Below, in pieces: positions 43,475 through 52,773 of a stretch of 64,000 bases of DNA. The position numbers and the translations under genes were made by a program. Source of the DNA: Bacillota bacterium. GTDB taxonomy: Bacteria > Bacillota_I > Bacilli_A > RF39 > UBA660. The notes beneath the pieces were generated by a model. The model did no database searches, was not told the origin of the DNA, and saw only the letters and a list, made by a program, of their open reading frames with translations. Numbering within the stretch: position 1 is the stretch's first letter; every line of letters starts with the position of its first letter. Location of the stretch: the NCBI GenBank assembly GCA_015059485.1, contig SVAH01000001.1, forward strand, positions 62,001-126,000, written 5' to 3'.

Positions 43475-43741
43475 ATGAAGATAGCAAAATTAAAAGAAAA
43501 ACTTAAGAAGTATGAAAATATACCATTATCAGAAATTAATATTAATGATGTTGATGAAATAACGGATATAAAGATCAATAAAAGAAAATCAAGTAATGAT
43601 AGAATACTTGATTTTTTAAATACAGTAAAAAATCCATATGTTTTTAAACATAATGGGAGATTAGTTCGAATTGGTTTTGCTGATACAAATATAACAGCAG
43701 ATGAATGTATAACTAATGTACTTAAAAATCTATATAGATAA
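43475..43741 (+). CDS. Small unknown protein, 88 aa, next to the recombinases
   Basis: Starts MKIAKLKEKLKKYENIPLSE and contains DRILDFLNTVKNPYVFKHNG then VRIGFADTNITADECI. Proteins of this shape often precede serine recombinases in Bacillota elements. It could be a directionality factor or a structural accessory protein; neither is shown. Confidence 0.6.
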   Translation: MKIAKLKEKLKKYENIPLSEININDVDEITDIKINKRKSSNDRILDFLNTVKNPYVFKHNGRLVRIGFADTNITADECITNVLKNLYR

Positions 43742-43806
43742 TTTTGCACCTTAGTACTTTTTTATATTTTTATTTATCATTTTCATAAAGTGAAAGGAGA
43801 ATATCT

Positions 43807-45507
43807 ATGGCTGGTAGAGGTAAGAAAAAACTTAGTACAAATTCTACTGTTGCTAATTGGCTAGTAGGTATTTATACAAGAAGATCTTTTGATGATAATG
43901 AAGATAAAGAATCTAATACTATTACAAATCAAAAAGAAATGATTAATAGTTTTATATCAAAAGAAAAGAATATGACAATAGTCGATTATTATGTTGACGA
44001 TGGATATACTGGTACTACATTTGATAGACCAGGATTTCAAGAGATGATGAAAGATATATCTGATGGAAGAATTAATACTATTATAGTAAAAGATTTATCT
44101 AGATTAGGAAGAAATAGTCTAGAAGTAGGTAAATATATTGAAGAGATATTTCCTATATATAATATAAGGATAATAGCTATTAATGATAATGTGGATTCGT
44201 TTAAAAGGCCAGAATCTATAAATGATTTAATGGTTCCAATTAAAAATTTAATAAATGAAAGTTATGCCAGAGACATATCTAAAAAAGTTTCTTCTGCTTA
44301 TTATACGATGGCTAGCAATGGTAAGTATGTAGCTGGTACTTCTCCTTATGGTTATACATTTGATGAGAATGATAAACATCATCTTGTAGTTGATCCAGAT
44401 GAAGTTGAAATTGTTAGATTAATATTTAATATGGCATTAAAAGGTGATGGCAGAGTTAAGATAACAAAATATCTAAATGATCATAATATTTTATGTAGAA
44501 AAGAAATACAGCGAAGAAAAAAGTATAAATTATCATTAGAACCATTAGAAGAAACAATTAAGTATAAATGGTCAACTTCTACAATAGGAAGAATGTTAAC
44601 AAGTGAAATATATATAGGTAATTTAACTCAATTGAAAACGAAAAGAGAAAGTTTTAAAAATCATAAAGTAATAAATGTAGCAAAAGAGGATTGGGTAAGA
44701 TTTGAAAAAACACATGAACCTATTATAACAAAAGCTGATTTTGATAAAATACAAGGCTTAATTAAAGTAAATGCTAAAAGATTATCAAATACTGGAGAAA
44801 GAACATATTCAATATATAATGGTGTTTTAAAATGTGCTGATTGTGGTAGAGCAATGTATAAACAAGAAGACAAAAGAGGAAATCGCCAGCTATCAAATTA
44901 TTTCTGTAATACATATTTATATATAAGCAAAACTTCTTGTAGCTCACACAAGATAAAAACGGATGATTTAAATGATATTGTTTTAGAATCCGTGCAATTA
45001 CAAGTAAAGTTAGTAATTGAATTAGATAGAAGTTTAAAAAGACTGTTTTTTAAAAATAATAGAGAAACAGTTGAAAGCGAATATAAAAACAATACTAGAA
45101 TAGCAGAAATAAAGATAAATAATTTAAAGAATAAAAAAATTCAATTATATGAAGATTGGAAATTCAATAATATAGATAAAGATGAATTTATAAATCAATC
45201 TAAACTTATTGAAGAAGACATTAAATTAGTTGAAGAAAAGCTAGAATTAATAACTAAAACATATAGGGATAATATAAAAATGATTAAAAGAAATGATTAT
45301 TGGATAAATCATTATAGAAGAAATAAAAAAATAAAAAAACTAACTAGAGAAGTTATAAAAGAATTAATTGATGTTATTTATATAACTGCTGATGGTAATG
45401 TAGATATTCGTTTCAAGTATAGCAATGAATATAAAGAGTTAGTAACATACTTAGAGAATGAAGGAGCTGTTAAGAAATGTCAAAATGGAGAGTTGGTATT
45501 TACTTAA
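43807..45507 (+). CDS. Large serine recombinase 1
   Basis: A 566-residue large serine recombinase. The resolvase domain has GIYTRRSFDD (nucleophile Ser27), ITNQKEMI, DDGYTGTTFDRPGFQEMM and VKDLSRLGRN. A recombinase domain follows (SPYGYTFDEND onward), then a zinc ribbon LKCADCGRAMYK with a later CNTYLY and C-x-x-H pair, and a C-terminal coiled coil. Such enzymes integrate and excise elements at short core sites. RBS AAAGGAG. It overlaps the second recombinase by 31 bases. Confidence 0.94.
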   Translation: MAGRGKKKLSTNSTVANWLVGIYTRRSFDDNEDKESNTITNQKEMINSFISKEKNMTIVDYYVDDGYTGTTFDRPGFQEMMKDISDGRINTIIVKDLSRLGRNSLEVGKYIEEIFPIYNIRIIAINDNVDSFKRPESINDLMVPIKNLINESYARDISKKVSSAYYTMASNGKYVAGTSPYGYTFDENDKHHLVVDPDEVEIVRLIFNMALKGDGRVKITKYLNDHNILCRKEIQRRKKYKLSLEPLEETIKYKWSTSTIGRMLTSEIYIGNLTQLKTKRESFKNHKVINVAKEDWVRFEKTHEPIITKADFDKIQGLIKVNAKRLSNTGERTYSIYNGVLKCADCGRAMYKQEDKRGNRQLSNYFCNTYLYISKTSCSSHKIKTDDLNDIVLESVQLQVKLVIELDRSLKRLFFKNNRETVESEYKNNTRIAEIKINNLKNKKIQLYEDWKFNNIDKDEFINQSKLIEEDIKLVEEKLELITKTYRDNIKMIKRNDYWINHYRRNKKIKKLTREVIKELIDVIYITADGNVDIRFKYSNEYKELVTYLENEGAVKKCQNGELVFT

Positions 45508-47045
45508 GACTATCATCTGATGACGATGATGATAAATTAGAATCAAATAGTATTACAAACCAAAGAAGTTTAATTAACTATTATTTAGTTGATAAAAAAG
45601 ATATAACTGTATATAAATGTTATGCAGATGATGGATATACAGGAACTGATTTTGATAGACCAGGATTTCAAGAGATGATGGACGATATTAGAAATAGAAA
45701 AATAAATTGTGTAATTGTAAAAGATTTATCTAGACTAGGAAGGAATTATATTAGTGTAGGTCATTTTATAGATGATACACTACCAAGATATAAAATTAGA
45801 TTTATTGCAATAAACGATAATGTGGATTCGTTTAAAAGGCCAGAGTCTATGAATTCATTGGAAGTATATTTTAAAAATCTAATGAATGAAAGTTTTGCTA
45901 AAGATATATCAAAAAAAGTTAGAACATCATTTGAAATAAGTAAGAAGAATGGAAACTTTATAGGAGTAGTAGCTCCATTTGGGTATTTAAAAGATCCTTA
46001 TGATTGTCATAAATTTATTATAGATAAAGAAGCCGAAAAAATTGTAAAGAAAATATTTAAACTTGCTTTAAACGGAATTAGTAGGCAGGATATAGCTAAT
46101 GAATTAAATAATAGTCATATTCCAACTCCAAGTAAATATATGAAAAGTTTTTGTAAAAAAAAGTCATCAATAATTTTAGAAGAATGGAATGTTGATTCAA
46201 TTGATAATATACTAAAAAATAGAACTTATATTGGAAATTTAATTCAAGGTAAAACAACTAGAATAAGTCATAAAAAACATAACATTGTAACTGTTCCAGA
46301 AGATGAATGGATAGTTGTTCCAGATCATCATAAAGCTATTATAGAAGAAGAAATATTTGAGCAAGTTCAAAATATCATATATAATCGTAATTCAAGAGTT
46401 AGTTCAAATGGTAAGTTCTATAAATATACAGGTTATTTAAAATGTGCTGATTGTAATTCTACTATGAAAAAATTCAGTCGACCAAATAGCAATAGTATAT
46501 TCTTTTATTGTAGTACATATATAAAAAATAAAGAATGTCATAAACATTACATTACTGAAAATGATTTGGATAATACATTGTTAGAAATTATTAATAAGTA
46601 TATCGAAGTAATAACAAATCTATCTGAAAAGATAAATAATAATATATCTATGTCATATATGGAATACGAAAAAGAGAATAAAGAATTTAAATTAATTGAA
46701 TTAGATAAAGAAGAACAAAAATATAGAAAGCTAATTAATGAGGTAAAAGATGATTATAAGAATGATTATATATCTAAGGGTGATTATGAATTATTTAAAG
46801 ATAAATATATGTTTCAATTAAATAAAATTTTGTTAGAAATAGAAGAATTAAATAATAGTAAATCAAATCAAGAAAATATTGATCGAATCAATAAAATCAA
46901 AAAGATAGGAAAGATAGATTATATAGATAGAAATATAATTATAGAATTAATTGATAGAATTCTAATACATGAATGTGGAGACATAGAAGTTATTTTTAAA
47001 TATAAAAATTTATACGAAGATGCTCTTAGGTATCTCAAATCATAG
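45477..47045 (+). CDS. Large serine recombinase 2
   Basis: A 522-residue paralogue of the preceding protein. Nucleophile Ser13 is in GIYLRLSSDD, with DDGYTGTDFDRPGFQEMM and VKDLSRLGRN. The zinc ribbon LKCADCNSTMKK pairs with YCSTYIKNKECHKH, and a coiled-coil region follows. Parts of its DNA are identical to recombinase 1 (for example around GTGGATTCGTTTAAAAGGCC at about 44192 and 45830). It ends only 55 bases before rbgA. A tandem overlapping pair recalls CcrA/CcrB of SCC elements, where two serine recombinases act on one chromosomal target. Confidence 0.94.
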   Translation: MSKWRVGIYLRLSSDDDDDKLESNSITNQRSLINYYLVDKKDITVYKCYADDGYTGTDFDRPGFQEMMDDIRNRKINCVIVKDLSRLGRNYISVGHFIDDTLPRYKIRFIAINDNVDSFKRPESMNSLEVYFKNLMNESFAKDISKKVRTSFEISKKNGNFIGVVAPFGYLKDPYDCHKFIIDKEAEKIVKKIFKLALNGISRQDIANELNNSHIPTPSKYMKSFCKKKSSIILEEWNVDSIDNILKNRTYIGNLIQGKTTRISHKKHNIVTVPEDEWIVVPDHHKAIIEEEIFEQVQNIIYNRNSRVSSNGKFYKYTGYLKCADCNSTMKKFSRPNSNSIFFYCSTYIKNKECHKHYITENDLDNTLLEIINKYIEVITNLSEKINNNISMSYMEYEKENKEFKLIELDKEEQKYRKLINEVKDDYKNDYISKGDYELFKDKYMFQLNKILLEIEELNNSKSNQENIDRINKIKKIGKIDYIDRNIIIELIDRILIHECGDIEVIFKYKNLYEDALRYLKS

Positions 47046-47051
47046 AAATTA

Positions 47052-47099
47052 TGGTATAATTGATTAGTAAAGTTACTTACAAAAAAGGGAGTGATTTCT
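47052..47099 (+). promoter_or_regulatory. rbgA promoter and RBS
   Basis: TGGTATAAT (47052-47060) and GGGAGTG (47087-47093) before ATG 47100. This stretch is matched by the promoter copies at 4292, 6445 and 8368 (TATAATTGA, AGTGATT.CTATG). Confidence 0.8.
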
Positions 47100-47975
47100 A
47101 TGAGTAATACAAACGAAAATCAAAGTGTTGCTAAAACCAATATCAACTGGTATCCAGGCCATATGGCTAAGACAAGAAGACTAATAGCTGAAAAATTTAA
47201 ATTAATAGATATAGTATATGAATTAGTAGATGCTAGAATACCTTATTCTTCTAAAATAAAAGATATTTATAAAATAATAATGGATAAGCCTAGAATAGTT
47301 ATTATGACAAAAAAAGATTTATGTGATATGAAGATAACTAATTATTGGGTATCTTATTATGAAAATTTAGGTGCTAAGGTTATTTTAGTTGATCTTAATA
47401 ATAATGAAGATTATAAAAAAATAATTGAAGTAACTCATGAGCTTATGGATAATTTAAATATTAAAAGAGCAGAAAAAGGAATGCAAAAAAGAAATATTAG
47501 GGCGTTAGTAGTTGGTATACCAAATGTAGGTAAATCTACATTAATTAATAAAATGGTTGGAAGAAAAGTAGTTGATACAGGAAATAGACCTGGAATTACT
47601 AAAAGTTTAACATGGTTAAAAACTAATAGTGATATTGAATTACTTGATACACCAGGTATTTTATGGCCTAAATTAGATGATGGTAATGTTGCACTTAATC
47701 TAGCTGCAATGACTGCAATTAAAGAAGAAATACTTCCAATAGATGAAGTGGCTATTCATATACTTAAAATGTTACATGATTTTTATCCAAATATATTATT
47801 TGAAAGATATGGTATAAAAAAACTTGACGATTTAGAGGAAGTTTATGATATAATTGGAAAGAAAATTGGTGCTTATAGGAATAATGAAACAGATTATGAA
47901 AGGGTTTCTACCTATATTGTAAACGATATGAAGCAAGAATATATTAAAGGAGTAACATTTGATAGAAAGATATGA
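47100..47975 (+). CDS. rbgA: Ribosome biogenesis GTPase RbgA (YlqF)
   Basis: A 291-residue circularly permuted GTPase needed for late 50S assembly in Bacillota. G4 TKKD (MTKKDLCD), G5-like region, then G1 GIPNVGKSTLIN and G3 LLDTPG appear in permuted order, after the conserved INWYPGHMAKTRR N-terminus. ATG 47100 is chosen because GGGAGTG lies upstream. Its first 15 codons (to NTNENQSVAKTNINW) are the part echoed in the cassette junctions, and the core AACTGGT lies at 47145-47151. It is therefore the likely integration site, with the N-terminus supplied by the element. Confidence 0.95.
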   Translation: MSNTNENQSVAKTNINWYPGHMAKTRRLIAEKFKLIDIVYELVDARIPYSSKIKDIYKIIMDKPRIVIMTKKDLCDMKITNYWVSYYENLGAKVILVDLNNNEDYKKIIEVTHELMDNLNIKRAEKGMQKRNIRALVVGIPNVGKSTLINKMVGRKVVDTGNRPGITKSLTWLKTNSDIELLDTPGILWPKLDDGNVALNLAAMTAIKEEILPIDEVAIHILKMLHDFYPNILFERYGIKKLDDLEEVYDIIGKKIGAYRNNETDYERVSTYIVNDMKQEYIKGVTFDRKI

Positions 47976-48616
47976 AAAAAGATAGTAAAGATGTTGTAGA
48001 TTTATTAAAATATGAGAAAAAATTATATAAAGATGGCATAGAATTAATAGCAGGAGTAGACGAAGTAGGAAGAGGGCCACTTGTTGGACCAGTAGTTGCT
48101 GCTGCTGTTATTTTGCCTAAAAAATATAAATTAGAAGGTTTAACTGATTCTAAAAAATTATCTGAAAAGAAAAGAGATTTATTTTATGAGATAATCATGA
48201 AAGACGCAGTTAGTGTAGGTATAGGGGTTATATCTGCTAAAAAGATAGATGAAGTAAATATTTATCAAGCTAGTAAACTTGCAATGTATGAAGCATTAAA
48301 TAATTTAGATGTTAAACCAGAGCATGTTTTAATAGATGCTATGCCTCTTGATTTAGAAATGTCTTCAACTAGTATAATTCATGGTGATGCATTATCTTTA
48401 TCTATAGCTGCAGCTTCAGTTATAGCAAAAGTTACAAGAGATAAAATGATGTATGAATTAGATGAAAAATATCCAATGTATGGATTTGCAAAACATAAAG
48501 GATATCCAACTAAGCTTCATATAGAAAATTTGAAAAAATATGGTGTTTTAGAAAATTATAGGTTTACATATAAGCCAGTTAGTGATTTAATTAAAGAGGT
48601 GGCTGATTTAAAATGA
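47972..48616 (+). CDS. rnhB: Ribonuclease HII
   Basis: A 214-residue RNase HII, which cuts RNA in RNA-DNA hybrids and single ribonucleotides in DNA. Catalytic acidic residues are in GVDEVGRGPLVGP (DE), then HVLIDAMPLDLE (D), and SIAAASVIAKVTRDKMM (D). It overlaps rbgA by 4 bases, the usual rbgA-rnhB pairing in Bacillota. Confidence 0.96.
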   Translation: MKKDSKDVVDLLKYEKKLYKDGIELIAGVDEVGRGPLVGPVVAAAVILPKKYKLEGLTDSKKLSEKKRDLFYEIIMKDAVSVGIGVISAKKIDEVNIYQASKLAMYEALNNLDVKPEHVLIDAMPLDLEMSSTSIIHGDALSLSIAAASVIAKVTRDKMMYELDEKYPMYGFAKHKGYPTKLHIENLKKYGVLENYRFTYKPVSDLIKEVADLK

Positions 48617-50652
48617 GAAGATTTTTTACAAATAAAGTATTAAAAAATTATTTAATATTAATTGTTTCATTATTTGGAATAGAAATGATATTTAAAGCTG
48701 TAGAGGGTATGCCAATACTTAATTGGTCAACTCTTAGAATTTTTACAGGACTTTCAATAATATCATTATTTTTAAGTGTTATTATGTCATATTGTAAGAA
48801 GTGGATATCTAACATAATATTATTTATTGTAATTATAGTATCCACTATTTATTCTATAGCTCAAGCAGGATTTGAAAATTTTTTAGGAGTATACATATCA
48901 ATAAATACATCTAGTCAACTTGGTGCTGTTAAAGAATATATAGGAGATTATTTATCATCTTTTAATAAAACTTTTTATATAATTTCAATTCCACTTATAA
49001 TACTAATAATTTATACTATATTAGATGGTATTCTATTAAAAAATAAAAAAATAACAATGCACACTAAGCACGAAAATACAGTTGCAAGAGTTGTTGCAAT
49101 AGTTACAGCTATAATATTGAGTATATTTTATTATCAAACATTGTCATTAAAATTTATGCAGAACGAAATTCAATTAATAGATAATAAAACATTATTTAAA
49201 AATCCTAGTAATCCAAATATTGCTGTAAATCAATTTGGATCATTAATGTTTGGAATATTAGATGTTAAAACTGCAATTGCGCCAGTTGAAGAAGTTAATG
49301 CTGAGGTTATATTTGAAAAGCCAAATAAGCCTAGTGAACCAACAAAAGCAGATTATACTCGTGTAATTGATGATTATACTTGGAGTAAGGTTGCAGAAAA
49401 TGAAAAAGATATTAATTATAAAAATTTGAATAACTATTTTATGTCTAGACCTATTACTAATAAAAATGATTATACAGGTATGTTTGAAGGTAAAAATTTA
49501 ATTGTTGTAATGATGGAATCTGTTAATAATATTATTTTAGATGAAGAGTATTATCCAAACTTTGCTAAGATATATAAAAATGGATGGTATTGGGAAAACT
49601 CTTATTCGCCAAGAAATTCATGTTCAACAGGTAATAACGAAATGACAGGTATGATAAGCCTTTATAGCATTTATCGTTCATGTACAGCAAATGTTTATAT
49701 GAAAAATAAATATGAAGAGAGTATATTCGGACTATTTAATAAAGCAAATTATTCTACTACATCATATCATAATTATACTGAAAAATATTATTATAGATCT
49801 ACAATTCATAAAAATATGGGTAGTGGTAAATACTATGGTGTTGATGATCTTGAGATACCATGGAATGCAGAATATAAAGAATGGCCAAGTGATGTAACAT
49901 TGATGGATAAATCAAGTGAAATATTTACTCAAGATAGTCCATTTATGGCATGGGTAACAACAGTTTCTCCTCATCAACCATATTATTCTGATAGTGAACT
50001 TTCAAAGATGTATTATGATTATTTTAGTGATACTAATTATCCATCTAATGTAAAAAGATATATGTCAAAATTAAAAGTATTAGATGATTCTTTAGGTGAA
50101 TTATTAGATATATTAGAGAAAAAAGGTATATTAGATGATACAGTGATTGTATTATATGCCGACCATTATCCTTATGGACTTTCAAATGCAGAATTATCTA
50201 AAGTACTAGGTAATGAAATAAATACAAATAACGAAGTAGATAGAACACCATTTGTTATTTATAATCCTAGTTTAGAACCAAGAGTATTTAGTGAATATAC
50301 ATCATATGCAAATATAGTTCCAACAATTGCAAACTTATTTAATTTAGATTATGATCCAAGACTTTATATTGGCACAGATCTTTTATCAGAAGATTATGAA
50401 AATAAAGTAGTTTTTGCTGATGGCTCATGGCAAACTCCAACTGGATTCTATCACGCTTCTAATGGTAAAATGAATTATTTTGGTAATGAAACATATACAA
50501 ATGAAGAAATCGTTAATATAAATACTAATGTAAGTAATATGATTAAATATAGTAATTTAGCAATTAAAACAGATTATTTTAATCATCTATTTACAGAAAT
50601 GAATAAATATTCTAAAATAGATGACAAAGGAGAATTAGAAAAAGAAAATTAA
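48613..50652 (+). CDS. LTA synthase family sulfatase-fold membrane protein
   Basis: A 679-residue protein with about five N-terminal membrane segments and an extracellular sulfatase-type domain from about residue 285. NLIVVMMESVNN gives the first metal Glu, and the nucleophile region is PRNSCSTGNNEMTGM (Thr). SPHQPYYS and TVIVLYADHYPYG give the metal-binding Asp and His. The family transfers glycerol phosphate onto lipoteichoic acid or related polymers. It overlaps rnhB by 4 bases. Confidence 0.85.
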   Translation: MRRFFTNKVLKNYLILIVSLFGIEMIFKAVEGMPILNWSTLRIFTGLSIISLFLSVIMSYCKKWISNIILFIVIIVSTIYSIAQAGFENFLGVYISINTSSQLGAVKEYIGDYLSSFNKTFYIISIPLIILIIYTILDGILLKNKKITMHTKHENTVARVVAIVTAIILSIFYYQTLSLKFMQNEIQLIDNKTLFKNPSNPNIAVNQFGSLMFGILDVKTAIAPVEEVNAEVIFEKPNKPSEPTKADYTRVIDDYTWSKVAENEKDINYKNLNNYFMSRPITNKNDYTGMFEGKNLIVVMMESVNNIILDEEYYPNFAKIYKNGWYWENSYSPRNSCSTGNNEMTGMISLYSIYRSCTANVYMKNKYEESIFGLFNKANYSTTSYHNYTEKYYYRSTIHKNMGSGKYYGVDDLEIPWNAEYKEWPSDVTLMDKSSEIFTQDSPFMAWVTTVSPHQPYYSDSELSKMYYDYFSDTNYPSNVKRYMSKLKVLDDSLGELLDILEKKGILDDTVIVLYADHYPYGLSNAELSKVLGNEINTNNEVDRTPFVIYNPSLEPRVFSEYTSYANIVPTIANLFNLDYDPRLYIGTDLLSEDYENKVVFADGSWQTPTGFYHASNGKMNYFGNETYTNEEIVNINTNVSNMIKYSNLAIKTDYFNHLFTEMNKYSKIDDKGELEKEN

Positions 50653-50685
50653 AAATAGCTAATGCATGAATAGAAAAGGTGAAAA

Positions 50686-52704
50686 ATGAAAAACTTAGTT
50701 ATAGTGGAATCTCCACATAAAAGTCATACAATTGGTGCTTATTTAGGAAGTGATTATAAAGTAGTAGCTTCAGTAGGACATATAAGAGATTTAGCAACTT
50801 CTGGAAAGTTTGGGCTAGGAGTAGATGTAGAAAATAATTTTACTCCTAGTTATATTCCTATTAAGGGTAAGAAAAAACTGATAAACGATTTAGTAAAAGA
50901 TGTTAAAAATAGTGATAAAATTTATCTTGCAACAGACCCAGACCGTGAAGGGGAAGCTATATCTTGGCATTTAAAAGAAGCTTTAGATATAAATGATAAG
51001 GACTATGAGAGAATAGTATTTAACGAAATTACCAAAAATGTAGTATTAGATTCATTCAATAATGCTAGAAAAATTGATATGGACTTGGTTAAAAGTCAAG
51101 AAACAAGAAGAATACTTGATAGAATTATTGGATTTAGATTATCCAAGTTAATGCAATCTAAAACAGGTGGAAAGAGCGCTGGACGTGTTCAAAGTGCAGT
51201 GTTAAAACTTATTGTTGATCGTGAACGCGAAATAGAGGCATTTAAAGAAGAAGAATACTATACAATAGAAGCTGATTTTAATGAATTTAGTGCTGATCTT
51301 GAAAAATATAATGGTAAAAAAGTAGAAATTAAATCGAAAGAAGAAGCTGATAATATTTTAAATGCATTATCAGATACTTTTAAAATTGAATCTTGTGAAA
51401 CTAAAGAAAAATTAAAAGCTTCTAAACCAGTGTTTAAAACATCAACTATGCAGCAAGCTGCGGTTAATAAACTTGGTTTTGCTTCATCCAAAACTATGAG
51501 TGTTGCGCAAAAGCTATATGAAGGAATTGATTTAAAAAGTGAGACAGTTGGTCTTATTACATACATGAGAACTGATTCTGAAAGAATGTCTCCAGTATTT
51601 ATTGATGAAACATTCAAATTTATTGAAGAAAACTATGGTAAAGAATATGTTGGTGTTGTCAAAAAAACAAAGAAAAAAGAAACGGATCAAGATGCTCATG
51701 AAGGTATAAGACCAACAAGCATCAAAAGAACTCCAGAAAGTATTAAGAGTTTTTTAACTCAAGATGAGTACAAATTATATAGTTTGATATATTATAGAGC
51801 GCTTGCTGCATTAATGGCAAATGCTAAAACTAATGCAACTACATTAATTTTAGAAAATAATGGATATACATTTAAATCGACTGGTAGTGTTATAACATTT
51901 GATGGATACTTGAAAGTATTTAAGGATTATGAAGATACTAAAGATACTGTTTTACCAGATCTTACTGATAAAAATGAACTTAAATCTGATAAAATTGAAG
52001 AAACACAACACTTTACAAAACCTCTTCCAAGATATACTGAAAGTTCTTTGATTAAGGAAATGGAATCATTAGGTATAGGTAGACCATCTACATATGCAAA
52101 TACACTTAAAACACTAAAAGATAGAGCTTATGTAACATTAATTGAAAAGAAATTCCATCCAACTGAGATGGGTATTCAAACAAATGATAAATTACAAGAA
52201 GGCTTCTCATCAATAATAAATGTAGAATATACTGCTAAAATGGAAGAAGATTTAGATGAAATAGCTGAAAATAATAAAGATAATATTAAAGTTTTAAGAG
52301 AATTCTATGATGAATTTGAACCAATGGTTGAAGATGCTTTTAAAACAATGGAAAAAGTTGAAGCCGAAAAAACTGGAGAATTATGTCCAGAGTGTGGTAA
52401 TGAATTAGTTATTAGAAATGGACGTTATGGTAAATTTACAGCTTGTAGTAATTATCCAGAGTGTAAATATATAAAAAAAGAAGAAAAAGAAGTTGTGAAT
52501 CTAGCTACTTGTCCAAAATGTGGTGGAAATATTATAGAAAGAAAAACTAGAAGAGGTAAAGTATTCTATGGATGTAGTAATTTTCCTAAATGTGATTATG
52601 CATCTTGGTATAAACCTACTGGCGAGGCTTGTCCTGAATGTGGCGATTTACTAGTTGAAAAGAAAGACGAGATAACTTGCAATAAATGTGAATTTAAGAA
52701 ATAG
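50686..52704 (+). CDS. topA: DNA topoisomerase I
   Basis: A 672-residue type IA topoisomerase. It has the N-terminal Toprim domain (LVIVESPHKSHTIGAYLG; DPDREGEAISWH) and active-site Tyr in LITYMRTDSERMS. Three C-terminal zinc ribbons follow: CPECGNELVIRNGRYGKF, CPKCGGNIIERKTRRGKV, CPECGDLLVEKKDEITCNKC. It relaxes negative supercoils. It ends in a terminator that uses the stop codon. Confidence 0.97.
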   Translation: MKNLVIVESPHKSHTIGAYLGSDYKVVASVGHIRDLATSGKFGLGVDVENNFTPSYIPIKGKKKLINDLVKDVKNSDKIYLATDPDREGEAISWHLKEALDINDKDYERIVFNEITKNVVLDSFNNARKIDMDLVKSQETRRILDRIIGFRLSKLMQSKTGGKSAGRVQSAVLKLIVDREREIEAFKEEEYYTIEADFNEFSADLEKYNGKKVEIKSKEEADNILNALSDTFKIESCETKEKLKASKPVFKTSTMQQAAVNKLGFASSKTMSVAQKLYEGIDLKSETVGLITYMRTDSERMSPVFIDETFKFIEENYGKEYVGVVKKTKKKETDQDAHEGIRPTSIKRTPESIKSFLTQDEYKLYSLIYYRALAALMANAKTNATTLILENNGYTFKSTGSVITFDGYLKVFKDYEDTKDTVLPDLTDKNELKSDKIEETQHFTKPLPRYTESSLIKEMESLGIGRPSTYANTLKTLKDRAYVTLIEKKFHPTEMGIQTNDKLQEGFSSIINVEYTAKMEEDLDEIAENNKDNIKVLREFYDEFEPMVEDAFKTMEKVEAEKTGELCPECGNELVIRNGRYGKFTACSNYPECKYIKKEEKEVVNLATCPKCGGNIIERKTRRGKVFYGCSNFPKCDYASWYKPTGEACPECGDLLVEKKDEITCNKCEFKK

Positions 52705-52726
52705 AAAATAATCTATTTCTTTTTCT
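52696..52726 (+). terminator. Intrinsic terminator of topA
   Basis: AAGAAATAG (52696-52704, including the stop) pairs with CTATTTCTT (52713-52721), T-rich run after. Confidence 0.85.
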
Positions 52727-52754
52727 TTACAAATGTATGTTCGTGCTATATAAT
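52726..52754 (+). promoter_or_regulatory. Promoter of the thymidine kinase gene
   Basis: TTTACA (52726-52731), 17-base spacer, TATAAT (52749-52754); then RBS GGAGGT before ATG 52774. Confidence 0.8.
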
Positions 52755-52773
52755 TAATATGGAGGTAATGATA

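Larger units (their letters stand above)
8421..47151. mobile_element. Putative integrative and conjugative element at rbgA, about 38.7 kb
   Basis: Bounded on the left by core AACTGTT (8421-8427) and on the right by AACTGGT inside rbgA (47145-47151). It contains partition, replication, SSB, mating-pair, oriT-like, relaxase and coupling-protein genes. It also carries a type I restriction system and a tandem pair of large serine recombinases abutting the right end. The conjugation module (8663-27452) and recombinases are clear. That the region between them (27625-42276) belongs to the same element is inferred from the absence of any other boundary. Confidence 0.65.

Noticed and set aside
49712-49897. 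Open frame on the plus strand inside the LTA-synthase-like gene
   Set aside because: It is an out-of-frame shadow with Ile/His-rich low complexity and no RBS; the same holds for most minus-strand frames opposite real genes.
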